Shown here: positions 13,028 to 24,859 of the stretch, one piece after another | How the letters are laid out: every line of letters begins with the position of its first letter | Position numbering within the stretch: the first letter of the stretch is position 1 | DNA from: Margaritispora aquatica | Taxonomy: Eukaryota; Ascomycota; Leotiomycetes; Helotiales; Discinellaceae | Direction: 5' to 3' | Length of the DNA stretch: 64,000 bases | Assembly: GCA_007644065.1 (NCBI GenBank) | Contig: VJWN01000016.1 | Location: 62,001-126,000, forward strand | Translations under genes and position numbers: made by a program | The notes under the pieces: generated by a model | What the model saw: the letters and a program-made list of their open reading frames with translations, nothing else | What the model was told of the DNA's origin: nothing | Database searches by the model: none

Positions 13028-14281
13028 GAGGGATTTTTTTTGTTAGTATTTGAAAGGAGAGGTTTGTTCGACACATTGAACATTGGGGAGTGCGGGCGGG
13101 ATATAAAAAGTTGCTAGGCATAGCTCGACGCTTTCATTTGCTTGCTCTTGCTGGCGTCGCACATCACATCGGGAGAAAGGACACATGGCACCATGCCAAA
13201 CTAGGATACCCTATAGCGAAAAAGAGAGAGAGGAGGTAAAGAGATTGCGAATACCCCCATTTCTTTTGTTCAATGCGAATTTGTTGTGTTTTGTTTTGAT
13301 AATCGTTCGTTTTTGATCTTGCTTTTATATGCATCTGCATTGCTTGCGTGTCTGTATGTGTATGTCTCTCGTTTGGAAAAATAGCATAATTGTATATAAA
13401 ACTCCACGTTCGTTGGAAAGGAAGAGGGTACGATGGTAGGATAGTGAATGAGATAGATAATCAATAGTTTCTGTATATCACCTGGACTTCCTGATTTGAT
13501 CTGGTGTCTAGTGCCTAATCTCACAATCACTTTTCTCTGGTCTCTAGTGAATGTCTCTGTTGCTTAGCATGCGGTAGTGATGGTGATGGTGAATGTGAAT
13601 ATGATTGTGAGCTTGTGTACAGTTTAGTGAGTAGTTCTAGTTGTTGTTTGGGGATTTTGGAGACGTGTTTGTATAGTGTAAGTCAGGTGAAATTGAGGTG
13701 AGCAAGCACTCCGTATGTGGGAACCGTGAACATTTACTAATGATGGAATATAGTAGATTGACATAGAGCTGAACCTGAACACGACGTCTAATCTTACACC
13801 GCAACCATTGCTCATCCATACGCAACTTGAGAAATTACCAGCTATCTTCATTGATTTTCATTAAGGTGGTCATAATAAAGCGCAACACATGTACGCCTTA
13901 CGACCTACCTACCTAGGGGCCTTGCCTAAAGGTACCTTACCTACCTAAGTAAGTCCCAACCACTTCAAGATCACGAGTATTCGTGTCACATGATCGTCGT
14001 TTAGCTTTCCATTCCGACAAGAGGCTCGCTCCTAGGGAATATGGAGGTATGGTAGCTCAACAGAACAACTGCGTCTAAGCTAAATACTACCTTGATTCTT
14101 GGCACTTGGCTTATGACTGCTACTGTTACTTCATCTTGTACGGTATCAGAATCCGAGTGGAGCATACCTTACGTGTCAATGCCAGTGAGCTAGGAGTATA
14201 AATGCCAGTTGTTTCCCAGTAGACTACACTGCTGATTTCAAATCTCCTTCTTCAACTCTACAAAGACCCAAATACACAACC
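13028..14281. other. Intergenic, 3' UTR and promoter
   Basis: Contains the 3' end of the coiled-coil gene and the promoter of the next gene. A cluster of TACCTA/TAGGTA-type words lies near 13,900-13,950. There is no convincing open frame. Confidence 0.6.
14197..14203 (+). promoter_or_regulatory. TATA box
   Basis: TATAAAT 79 to 85 nt before the ATG at 14282, followed by a CT-rich leader. Confidence 0.6.
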
Positions 14282-14740
14282 ATGGCAAACCTCACCTCCA
14301 AGCGTCTTTCAACCGCAAGCGCATTCCTCAAAAGCTACAGCGCCCTCACAGCCTCGGCGCTGCTCGCCCATCTCGACGAAGACTTCACCATTGACGTGCT
14401 ACCCACCTCGCTCAAGTTCCCCACGCTGGATCGCGCTGGCTTCCAAGCCCACGCCGGGCGCATCACCGCCATCTTCAGCAAGTTCGCCATGATCCCTCAG
14501 CTCATGCTCGAGGATCCGGTCAAGAATACCGTTGTCGTGTATGCGAAGATGGAGGCTGAGTCAGTGAAGCTGGATCTGGGGCCATCGGGAGCGTGGCAGA
14601 ATGAGTGTGTCATTTTCTTGACGATGTCGGAGGATGGGGAAAGGGTCGTGCGCATGAGGGAGTTTGTTGATAGCGCCAAGGCAATGCTTTTGCAGGAGAA
14701 GATTCGGGCGAGGGGAGAGGGCGAGATGTTTAAGGATTGA
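14282..14740 (+). CDS. SnoaL/NTF2-like small protein
   Basis: Single exon, 152 residues, start context ACAACCATGG. The sequence has the layout of the NTF2-like/SnoaL-like fold: an N-terminal helix (ASAFLKSYSALTASALLAHL), a short strand carrying DEDFTIDVLPTSLKFPTLDR, a second helix (GRITAIFSKFAM) and three C-terminal strands (NTVVVYAKMEAES, NECVIFLTMSEDGERVVRMREFVDSAKA). Proteins of this fold bind small hydrophobic compounds or act as isomerases, cyclases or dehydratases. No catalytic residue can be assigned by eye. Neighbours include an anthrone-oxygenase-like protein, a flavin monooxygenase and a P450, so a role in small-molecule metabolism is plausible but inferred. Confidence 0.75.
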   Translation: MANLTSKRLSTASAFLKSYSALTASALLAHLDEDFTIDVLPTSLKFPTLDRAGFQAHAGRITAIFSKFAMIPQLMLEDPVKNTVVVYAKMEAESVKLDLGPSGAWQNECVIFLTMSEDGERVVRMREFVDSAKAMLLQEKIRARGEGEMFKD

Positions 14741-15039
14741 GAGGGATGGAGATGATACGGGAGCAGGGTGAGGGGAATGGAATGAGAGTAATGCGTGAAA
14801 ACAATGTTAATGGGTACCTCTAATTATATTTGTGTTTCGCCTAAAAATGCTTGCAATATACTTCTTCCCCCCTTCTTTCGAATGGTACCAAAAAAACACT
14901 AGAACTCAATTTGAACCAAATTAACCCAAGCGCGATAGAAGAAATCCCAAGGAAGAAAACGAAAACACACTCCAATCCTCTGTACCACCAAACTCACCCT
15001 CTGCCTATACCTCACCATTCATGTTCATTCACACATCCT

Positions 15040-15665
15040 TCAAAAAGGATGAGAAATAGCCAACGCGCCCGCAATCAGAGGCGCAATAATCCTAACCCAA
15101 TTAAACGTCGCCCACTTCCTCAAAAAGCCCTCCGCACCAGCCAAGCTCGCCGCCGCCGCCGCCGCGGGAGCACCACTCTTTCCATCGCCCGCACAACTAG
15201 CCAATTTGTCGTTCAACGGCTGCATGTTGATGGCCGAGTGCAAGATAATCACAACGTGCATCAGCGTCGCCACCGCAAACGGCGTCCACTCCGTCATGAT
15301 GTCCGTATGGTTATACTTGTAGTAGGTGCTAAACGCGTACCCGAGCGCCGCGAGGGTGCTGATGGGCCGGAAGAACACGTTGCCTGCTGTCCAGCAGATG
15401 GACCATTGGCGCCCGAGGAGGGTGGCGCGCGTGCTGAAGTCATGGAAGGTGGGTGAGGGGAACTCGACCAGTAGCGCGGGGACGGTCATGAATGATTGTG
15501 TGATGGCGTTTCCTGGGCGGAGAGGAGAGGGTGAGTTGTTGGTTTTTTTTTTTGGTTTTTTTTTTGGGAGGGGAAAATGAGGGAGGAAGAGAGGAACTTA
15601 CCTGCCAAAATGAAGGAGATGGAGATGCTGGTGCCGAGCACGATGTTTTGAAGTGTTGGAGCCAT
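15040..15665 (-). CDS. DUF1772 membrane protein (anthrone-oxygenase-like)
   Basis: Two exons (15665-15602 and 15512-15040) with an 89-nt intron (GTAAGT...CCCAG) give 178 residues, the usual length for DUF1772. The first exon gives MAPTLQNIVLGTSISISFILAG and the splice restores GNAITQSFMTVPALL, the conserved first membrane helix with S/T-x-x-PALL. Further features are R/W in the first loop (LLGRQWSICW), a second span (NVFFRPISTLAALGYAFS), a third (WTPFAVATLMHVVIILHS) and a fourth (WVRIIAPLIAGALAI). An Ala-rich loop (GAPAAAAAASLAG) separates the last two. Some fungal members oxidise anthrones in polyketide pathways; most have no known role. The coding strand faces away from the SnoaL-like gene's promoter, so the two genes converge. 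Confidence 0.88.
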
Positions 15666-18112
15666 TTGTGTAATTTGGCGAGAATTGATCGTGATAGTGT
15701 CTGGGAAAGAATCGAGTGAGTGAGTGCCTATGGACTTCTGTGATTCTTGATCTTAGCCCATAGGTATGTATATTATATCAACTCAACAGCAAAGTCGCCG
15801 CCAAATGCTTGTCCTGTCCCAAGCCAAGCCCATGATCCTCTCTTGAGCGAGCGAGGGATGTTCACGGTATGATTTGAGCATTTCCCGCAACACCTTACCT
15901 GTTTCTCAGCCCAGCTTGGTACAGTGAGACGAGACGGAGAACGGCCAAGTATGTTCCTACTTCCGTGGTGCAGCAAGCAGGCAAGCTTGACTGCTCGGTT
16001 CCTGGCGATTTTTACACGAATCATAGTTGGCTTTGGACAGAGATGCCAGCTCTGGGGAGCGTGCCGAGAGGTACTAACATCTCGTTCCTTTGAATGTAGC
16101 TTGCTCGTTTTGCGACGAATGACAGAGCGGACTCCTGCGTTATGTTGCAGTGTAGCATTAGGTCATCTTCTAGAGAACACATGATGTCCAGCATGTCTTG
16201 TAGCACAGCAGATCTCAAAACGCCATAGACCGCTCGCTAGCGGCATGGTTATTATCTTGAGGCTTCCATTTTGTAGAAGGATAATGATATGATAACGAAC
16301 TTGTCGGAAATCGGGCACGATCCTACCCGACAACCATATTGACCACCGGTGCGTCAGAGCTGGTAGTACAGTATGTGTCAGGTAGGCCAGCTGCATATGA
16401 CCTGCAGCATGCCATGACCCCGAATCACCTGCTTTTGTCACGTGTAAACTCCTGAGAAATATCCGAGGGTGTGGACGATGTGACCTCGTGCTCTGCACTT
16501 GCAAGCAGTTGTTTGGTATATTTCGGAGCGTCCATTTTACTTAGATGACATGATCTCAGCGTTACATTTACTCTTGGTGCATTGTGAGCACATCAGATAA
16601 GACTTGCCATCCAGCAAAAGATTATCTCTGGTGAGGCTAGGCGATCTTCAGCATCCACTACCTCCTAACCTCTTTCGTAGATCAGCACTTCATATGCAAG
16701 GCTGTACCACAAAATCTTGTTACCTGTCAATCTTCCCACTCGTGTCTTACCAAAGCTTTGATCGCCAACTGTCGTTGACCATGATCCAATGAACCTTTAA
16801 TTATACTTCCGGGACGGCACTGGGCAAAATGGCCGTTCGGTGCACTACTGCAATCACGGGCGGAGAATAAACTCCAAGCACGATTCGAATCGTACACATG
16901 GGTGAACTATGTGCAAGCGCCGACATCTTCCAGTGTGGCGTCAGTGTTATGTCAGGTGTGGTGTCCAGGTCAAGTCTTTTAAGCGAGCTTTCCGAGCTCA
17001 CGCGGCGAGGTGTATAACTGTACTCCGCTATGATGCTGATTTAACTGCATGACAAGATAAAGGATCATGTCTTGGCCCTTGCAAATAAAAGTGAGCATAT
17101 TTCCAATTATCAGACTGAATGTTCATTCGGGGGACTGTTCCATTGCATCAAACATCAAACCCAAAAATGGGGAAATGTTACCTACCATCTACACAAGCCA
17201 AGCACCAATTAGGGCTTAACCTTAATCTCATCCTATACACGAACCAATGCTGCGTATTCAGTTCCCACTTACCAGGCTATGCATGAAAAAGTTGAAATCC
17301 ACGGCTCGTTCATCCAAAGTTTACACTCGCTCCCGTGGAATGGTATCTAGCGCATTATGCATTATGCATCATGCACTTCTCAGCCCACCACCCACCACAA
17401 CTCCAAAACACACTACTGTGATCTCACCCTTCCCGCCCCAACTTTCCTGTCAAGCTAGGTAAGCGAAACTCTATCTCCCCACACGTGTAGGTGAACGAAC
17501 GAAGTGGGGGATATACCGTTCTTGGAGGTTCTGGAGATCTTCTTCTTAATAGCTCGGCAATCTAATATTTGCTTTTGCCTTTAGTTGAGAGCTATAGTTG
17601 CAGCTGGGGCTTGGAATCGGTATCACGGTACTTGGGAAGACCGATATTTAATACTTGAGTGGCTTTGATAGCTAGGACGAATCAGATAGCTTTAGGTAGT
17701 GACGACATCGATGTTTTAACCCAACTCACGAAAGTCACTTATCAGATCTCAGCAGACTGGTGGAATGATGATAGCGATTGAATCGTGGAAGCTGGTTTTG
17801 AAGCTGGTTGATTGAAAATCATCTTGTGCTTATTTTGAGGTTTTGTTGAGGAGATTGCACCGATCGATGACATGATGGGATGCAGAGAGTGGTAAGAGTC
17901 AAGATCCGAATCATAATCGATACTCGAACAAAAAGCATGGTAGTATGAGTTTGTAAGATCATAGAAAATCTCTGGTACTAAAGTGACATCTATCCATTAT
18001 TCTTCGTCTTCAGCTTTATCTATTCAAAATGAAAACACGAGCCTGACAGCTCAAATCCCAAACCTAAACGGATGTATCAATCCCCAAACTAGAGCCAACT
18101 CTACCCAATTCT
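15666..18112. other. 2.4-kb stretch without a recognised gene
   Basis: Begins with the DUF1772 promoter and ends at the 3' side of the flavin monooxygenase. Open frames are short, lie on both strands and show no motif or splice continuity. No terminal repeats of a transposon were found by eye. Confidence 0.5.
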
Positions 18113-19920
18113 TTAATCCAACCACACCCCCTCACCCAAGCTCGTCTCCCTCCCCTGCTTCTTGTCCTCCATAATATCCTCAATACACCAGCCGTCAAAA
18201 CGATAGCCCCTTGGATAATTCTCCTCCACGCCCTCGACGCCCTGAATGCCCAATTCCGGTCCTCCAGTAGCACCAACCATTTTCCAGTAATGCTCCTGCG
18301 CATAAACTTCCGGGTCGTGGCTCCAGATCCACTTGGGCAGCATGGGGGCCGCTTTGCGCGGGTTGAGCTTCACCTTGTCCCAGTCCGTTTGCTGCAGGAG
18401 GTCGGCGTTCGAGAAGCCAATCTTTTGTGCGCATGCGGTTCGTACAAATCTATTTTAAGCTTGAGTTAGTGTGCTGAGAAGCTAGAAGGTGATGCAGGTG
18501 TAAGTACCTCATTCTGACATGAGCTCGGACGCTGTCTGCTATTCTCTCTTTGCCGCCCATCTGCAAGCAAGTTGCTAGCGAGATGCCATCTTCAATTGCT
18601 TGGGTTGCACCGTTACCAGAAGCTGGTAAGAATGAGTGCGCTGCATCGCCACTACAACAAGGTTACTTCATGCACTCCATTGGGAAAGAAGCAAATAAGC
18701 GAGCTTTGAGGTCTCGTTTGACTTGCTTGTTGAACGAGAAGGAGTGCTTACATCTGTATGACCCTGCCGCCAGGCGATGACCAGCTTGGCTGAGGATTTC
18801 GCCAAAGCAACTCGAAGTTGATGATTGTGTTGTCTGGTGTGCACTTCACCAATTCCTTGAAGATGGGTGCCCATTTCACAGGACCGGGCATATCGTCATC
18901 CATCTCCGCGAGCACTTCTTCTGGCGAGATTGTGTCTGTCCAGGATTCAGCTGAGGTAGTTGTCGCCTTCAGAAGTCAGCTTGGATACTCTATCCGAAAG
19001 AGGGATAATTAACATCATGGTTCATGATCCAGATCATAACATCTGGTCTTGTCAACGTCAACGCGTATGTCCCCGGTCTAAATTTGGTGTCAGCAAGTTT
19101 CCACAATGGTAAATTGAAAACAAGAACACACCCAAGGAACGTCCTAACAATAGGATGTTGACCCTCGACCATATTAAAGAATTCCTTAACCTTCGGGTTT
19201 TGATCAAGACACTCAATCGGGAACGCAGCCCTCCACATCGCTCGTCCCGATGAAATAGCTCTGACTTGTCCTCCTACAATCCCCTGGGATTTGCTCCCCA
19301 CCCCATCAGCAGCAATCACCACATCTGCTTCAAATCTCTCTCCAATCTCGGTAACCACTCCCGCTCTCCCCCTATCCTCCCCACCAAGCCTCTCTTTATC
19401 CTCATAATAACCCACGACCTTCTTCCCAAACAATACCTCAATGCCGCACCTTTCGAGCTGATTAACAAACATCTTGTAAATTAGTGGCCGCATCTGGAAA
19501 GTGCCAGGTGGGGTCTTGGGATCTAGTCCCGTAGCGCGCAACCGGTCGGCGACGCGCATCGGCGGGATCATGACCTCGCCTGAGTGCTTGAACGTCTCGA
19601 TGTAGGCGTTGTGGATGGAGATTTCTTCGAATTCGGCGCGCATTTCGGGCCAATGCTTGAAGAAGCGTGTGGAGCTGAGACCCATGAAGAACATGTCTCC
19701 TATTTGGAAATGAATCTGTCAGATTTTTGAAAAGTGCAGACATGGTGTTTGGGGATGTAGCGAAGGTGGTGGACAAACCTGCTGTGTTGATGGTCGCATT
19801 TCGCTCTAATACTCGAACTCGCATGCCTTTGCGGTGACATTCGAGTGCGGCTGTTAGGCCTGCAAGTCCTGTCCCTATGACGAGAACGTCAATAGGTAGT
19901 GCTTGCTCGACTGAACCCAT
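18113..19920 (-). CDS. FAD-dependent monooxygenase (salicylate hydroxylase-like)
   Basis: Six exons (19920-19779, 19699-19132, 19077-19014, 18966-18752, 18651-18508, 18449-18113) sum to 489 residues, normal for group A flavoprotein hydroxylases. The FAD ADP-binding loop is VIGTGLAGL (Gly16, Gly18, Gly21). The DG motif is ADGVG (Asp179-Gly180), and the second FAD motif GDAAHSFLPASGNGATQAIEDG starts at Gly331. Such enzymes use NAD(P)H and O2 to hydroxylate aromatic or related substrates in the cytosol; the substrate is unknown. Introns are 79, 54, 47, 100 and 58 nt. The third uses a weak GTTAAT donor and a GAAG acceptor, and the second is 54 nt with no stop, so its retention would add 18 residues. 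The gene is divergent from the P450, with 656 bp between starts. Confidence 0.9.
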
Positions 19921-20576
19921 TGTGATAATTGAAATGTGAGACTTGAAGTGATTCTCCGTGCTGAAAAGTTTCTAAGCTGAGATCGAAAATTCTTTCAGCT
20001 TAGAAATACAAGCCCCCTTTATCTTCCCAAGACCTTCTTATAATCGAGCTGAAAACAAGCAGTTTCGGATCTCGTTCAATCGCAACCTAGTCATGCTACC
20101 TAGGTGATTTGGATCGTCGCTGTACGTGTGAAGGAGCGAGACTCGCTTAGAAGGCTTGGCCAGCTAGTCACAAGCCAAAACACCGCGATCAAAACTCCCC
20201 AAAACTCGGCTCGCTCCCCACAGTAAAACATAACGTTGCATCTGCAAGGTATCTCGGTGCTCCATCCATTTGATAGCTCGACCTCGTTCACCTCCCGCGA
20301 GAGAGGTACATGGCATGATGTATGTAAGATCTTCCCTACCTAGCTCGTCCCAGACCACGGCATCCCCAACAGCGACATAGCTCGAACACGGCGACTCCGT
20401 TGGCGAGATACCGAGAGATTGGAATGGTGTGTCTTAGACGTGTCTTGGTTTTCATGATGCGAGGTGTTGGTACCAGTATATGTAGCGGAGATGCGCAGAA
20501 ACGAAACAGTGTGAAACACCCACAGACTATTGTTGTTGTTTCTCGACCACCACAACACAGCACAGAGGCAGCCACG
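19921..20576. other. Shared divergent promoter region
   Basis: 656 bp separate the ATGs of the flavin monooxygenase (minus) and the P450 (plus). Both promoters must lie here, so co-regulation is possible. Paired TACCTAGGT-like words occur near 20,098. No clear TATA box or single regulator site stands out. Confidence 0.55.
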
Positions 20577-22494
20577 ATGATAGTCACGCCCTACTCTCTC
20601 TTCCTGCTTGGCGTAGCACTGGTATTCTACCTCACTCTCACCAGGACACGCAAAAAGTCACTTTCGCTGTCCGATGATGACGCTGCCTCCGCAACGACAT
20701 TCTACGATGGCTCTCCACGCACCGAGCTCCCAGGGCCATATCTCCTCCCTTTTATCGGACGCGTGCACGACCTCCCTATTCAATACATGTGGCTCAAATT
20801 CGCAGAATGGGCCGACATCTATGGACCCATCTACAAGACGAAGATGCTGGACAAGACCTTCATCATTGTCTCCGATGAGGCGATTGTCGAGGAATTGTTG
20901 GTGAAGAGAGCAAAGATATATTCTGATCGACCGGAGATGAAGAGTTTGTTTGATTCGAAGAGTACGACAGGAACGATGGAGTATTTGCCATTGATGGGGA
21001 AGAATAGTATGTGGTTTTTCTGTCTGAGGCATTGATGAGACGTGAATAATGCTGATTGTGGTGCAGAATATTGGGCAAGGCAGAGGAAGTTCACTCACTC
21101 GTACCTCACTCAAGCCTCTAACAACCATTACTATGGCATCATGACCTTTGAGATCAAGAGATTTCTCTTTAGACTCGTACGTATCCCTGTGACAATCCCA
21201 GTCGAGCACAATTGGCGAAACTGCCCAAATATTTCACTCGCTTAACTAACAACCCTTCTCTTAAAGGTAACCCAACCCCACGCCTTCGCCACCGACCTCG
21301 AAGACATGGCCTCCAAGATAATGTGTCTCCTAACTTGGGACGATGCCTCCTTCAGCATCTACTACTGTGCCTCTGCCTGGGGCCTCCTCACCCAGATGTC
21401 CCCAGCGGGTCCCATAAGCAACGTCCTCACGCCCCTCTGGCACATCCCCGAGCCTATCAATCCCTGGAAGCGGGCCGAGCGTCGTCGCCATGACGAGCAG
21501 CAAGCCTTCTGGATGACGCGCCTGCACGCTGTGCGTGCTGCTATGGCTAAGGGTGAAGCTCGACCGAGCTTCACGCGGCAGTACCTCGAGGGCTTGGAGC
21601 GTGGTGCGAAGGGCGGACTCGAGGGCGGCGATCATGAGGCAAGCTCTGTGCTGGGTATGATGGCGCTGGTGGGTATTTTTACGGTCGCGGGGCCATTGAA
21701 TTACTTTTTGGTTGCTATGGTGTGTCACCAGGAGTGGCTGAAGAAGTGCCAGGAGGAGATTGATGACGTTTGTGGGGACAGGTTGCCAATGCTTACAGAT
21801 TCACCAAGGTTGCCTATTTTGAGGGCGTGTATTTTGGAGACGTTGAGATGGAAGCCGAATGTGCCTACTGGTGAGACTCCCCTAGCTTGAAGGAGCAGAG
21901 CTGTACTGAGAGTATACAGGTGTCGCGCATGAAGTTGAAGAAGACAATTTCTATCGTGGTACTTTGATCGAGAAGGGAACTCGTATCCTACCGCTTGATT
22001 GGTACAGTAGCCCCCGCCTCAATGGTATATGAGGTGCTGACTCTCTCAGGAAATTCATGCGCAACCCCAAGAAGTACCCCGATCCAGAAACTTATCGTCC
22101 AGAGCGTTACCTCGAGCCCACATGGCCCACCTACCGAGAACCATTGACTCAGTACCCGACCATCAAGGGGCTTTCTTCCTTCGGCTATGGGCAACGCCAA
22201 TGTCTAGGCATGACGCTGACGCAGGATGAGTTGCTTCTCGCTTGTGGAGCACTATGTTGGGGTTTCAATATGACGAAGAAGATTGACCCGGTGACGGGGA
22301 AGGAGATTGAAATTGATTTGATGGCTTCGAATTCGTTGTTAATTATCAAGCCCAATAAGTTCCCAATGGACTTCACGCCTAGGTCTCAGGCGAGGAGGGG
22401 GCTGATGCTCGAGCAGTGGCAAGAAGCCGAGGCGAAGGATGTCAAGGAGAGAGCGGAGTTTGTTGCAAATGCTCAGAAGGAGCGAGCGGGCTGA
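20577..22494 (+). CDS. Cytochrome P450 monooxygenase
   Basis: Five exons (20577-21006, 21067-21176, 21267-21870, 21920-22001, 22050-22494) give 556 residues. The true ATG is at 20577 (MIVTPYSLFLLG); the frame is open further upstream but only from a TTG. An N-terminal membrane anchor (about residues 4-22) is followed by a proline hinge (ELPGPYLLPFIG). The K-helix ExxR is ETLR at Glu371-Arg374, PERYLEP forms the PERF-type segment, and the heme loop FGYGQRQCLG puts the thiolate ligand at Cys460. The I-helix reads VAGPLNYF (Ala321 onward) and lacks the usual acidic residue and threonine of AGxDT. It is probably an ER-bound oxidase, possibly acting with the neighbouring flavin enzyme on one metabolite (inference). 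Substrate and CYP family are not assigned. Confidence 0.92.
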
Positions 22495-24859
22495 GTTTGA
22501 TTTTGTGGAGTAAGGATAGTGATGATAGTGCGGGGGTTGGAGCTTCATGCATGCATATAAACTTCTAGTGACAATATAGCCATTTATTCTGAGACTTTGG
22601 CAGTGCCAAGCGCTGAGGATGTCGGATCTCGATATTGTATCGACCTGTTGAGGTTCAAATTATACTTCAGAAGTGCTATTAGAGCTTTCGAGGAATGTAA
22701 ACCAAACACAAAAATTACAACGAGTGACCTACATGCTTGAGACTGAGCCTGTCTAGAGATGCAAAACAAGTCTTGTGCTATGAAGACGGATCATCTCCAG
22801 GCTGTGTGTGAGTGGTGCGTATGGGCAACATCTTGCACCGAACCCTCGAGTTTGTTGATCAAATATGTAGTTTGGTTAAGCGAGACGGTGTCCCCAAATA
22901 GCAACACAACACAGTCAAGAACTAAGCAACGTGTAAGTGTTCTCAGAGAATACAAAGTGCCAGCCAGGATTCTAACCAAGCATCAAAGTATACAGTGTAT
23001 TGATTGCTGACAAGTGTTGAGATGTTGAGTGGAAAGAGCCTGACGTGTTGATCTTGAATCTGCCTGGCTGTCTGGCTGATATTGATCAAAGTAGGCGCCA
23101 AACATGTAAATAGGGTAGTATTTTGAATCCTCTGTCATCTCTAGTTTGTAGTGAAAATGATTCCAGCACTATTGAGAGGAGAGCGAGTGGCTGGTGGAAG
23201 AATTCGCTTGAATTAGAGCGGCAGCTCCATATGGCCTAAAGCGGCGGTGAATGGAAGCCGGGACGAAACCGACTTTTTCAAAACGTCAACACCAACATCA
23301 ACATCACTGGCTTGGGAGCGTCTATTTCATGTTCGCAGATCTTGTATCTATTCAAAATCGCCGTGAAAGATGTATTATTTGTTGTAATCTTTGATTTGAT
23401 ACTGCTGATACCGCTACTCGACTTCATTACGCTTCTCGAAAGTCTTTGTTCACGAAGCGCTGCAAAAGAAATGCTTTGATGCTCTGCCACACCAACCCGG
23501 ACTTCCCTGCAAATCAGATTCAACATGAATGCGAAGTCGTAACGCGCGCGTCAGCTTCGCAGGATCCTATTCTAGGCTCCTCCACCTCCTCCTCCTCCTC
23601 CTGGCAGCGCGCTGGATAAACAAACATGCAGAAGGTTGTACTTGATCAGGATGTATGGTTCCGTACCACAAAACATGAAACCGCTTGGGAGAATTCATCG
23701 CAAAGGACCAAAGTGCGAAGAAGGTGGATACATGTTGAGATGCGGAGGATCAGAGATCATGCAAAATGAATGCCATTTTGCCGTATGACCAGAGAGCCTA
23801 GGGACAATTTGTCTGGGGGTGCGCAGCTCTGCATGTGCTCTGTCCGACCAAGTGGTGAGCAGTCCGTCACATGCGCACAAAATATATCTTGCGTTCAAAC
23901 AATATCTCTGAGCAGCGTTATTTCCTCTGTCTGCTCTATTTCCGCCAAGTTCATTTTGCTTCATTCTCTATTGCTTCCTTGATCTTCGCATCGAAGCCTT
24001 CGCTTATTCCCCAGCTTCTACCGTTTTATATCTTCAGCTTCCCAGCGAGAGCATGCTCCAGACAAGCATTTTACGCCTGCATTCGATCTGAACACCAGCA
24101 TACATACACTGTGATATGAGTGGTGGAAGGGCAAAGTGCCGGCAGCCGCACTTCTACCCCCATAAAATGCCTGCATACACAGGGGCATTGCCAGCTTTGC
24201 GGGGTACAGGCCCTATTGTGGCTATGTGGATCACTATAGATGGAGATTTAATCTTTCTGAATCCCTTCAATCCCCTTTTCGATCTCGGGAATGAGATCCC
24301 CCATCTACCTCTGTATGGTTTCTGGCCGCGGGAAAATGGTCAACCAGTCATGTTACCATCACTGCCTCCCTGCTTAGACATCCTCCCCCCTCCAAATCTA
24401 CAAACTCTCACTTGTGGTTAAAGAGAAGTATAGAAAGATCGCGGTATTGTGTACCGAGTATAGCTCAGGTGACAACAAAAGTCAATTGAACATGCATCTT
24501 CTGTGGGTGCGGAAGTTAAAATGTCTTTATCCATCAACGTGGTTATGGCTGATTATGGCTGATTATGGCTCGGTTACGCCAAGGCTGATAATTTTGATCT
24601 CATCCTCTCGCCCCACACAAAGTTTCATTTTGAGAATTCTGAACTTTAAGCACTTTAAGCTCTTCCATCAATTGGCAGAATTCGCTGTAAACCCAATTAT
24701 CCATCTCCGTGAACCAGTGGGAAGACCGGAGCCGAGGGCTCAATCAAGTACCGTTAATATCAAGGGTCGCTTGCCAAATTCAAAGTATAAAGAAGCTATG
24801 CCGCATTCTAGAAATCTGTCTCAGTCTCAGACATAGGTTCTGTATTGCAATCGTTCATT
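22495..24859. other. 2.4-kb stretch without a recognised gene
   Basis: Short open frames only. The last few hundred bases are the promoter of the PL4 lyase. A tandem GATTATGGCT word occurs near 24,550. No transposon ends or RNA genes seen. Confidence 0.5.
24786..24792 (+). promoter_or_regulatory. TATA box
   Basis: TATAAAG 68 to 74 nt before the PL4 start codon at 24860. Confidence 0.5.

Noticed and set aside
20400..20576. Extending the P450 N-terminus upstream to 20400.
   Set aside because: The codon is TTG and the added residues precede a normal membrane anchor beginning at the ATG at 20577.
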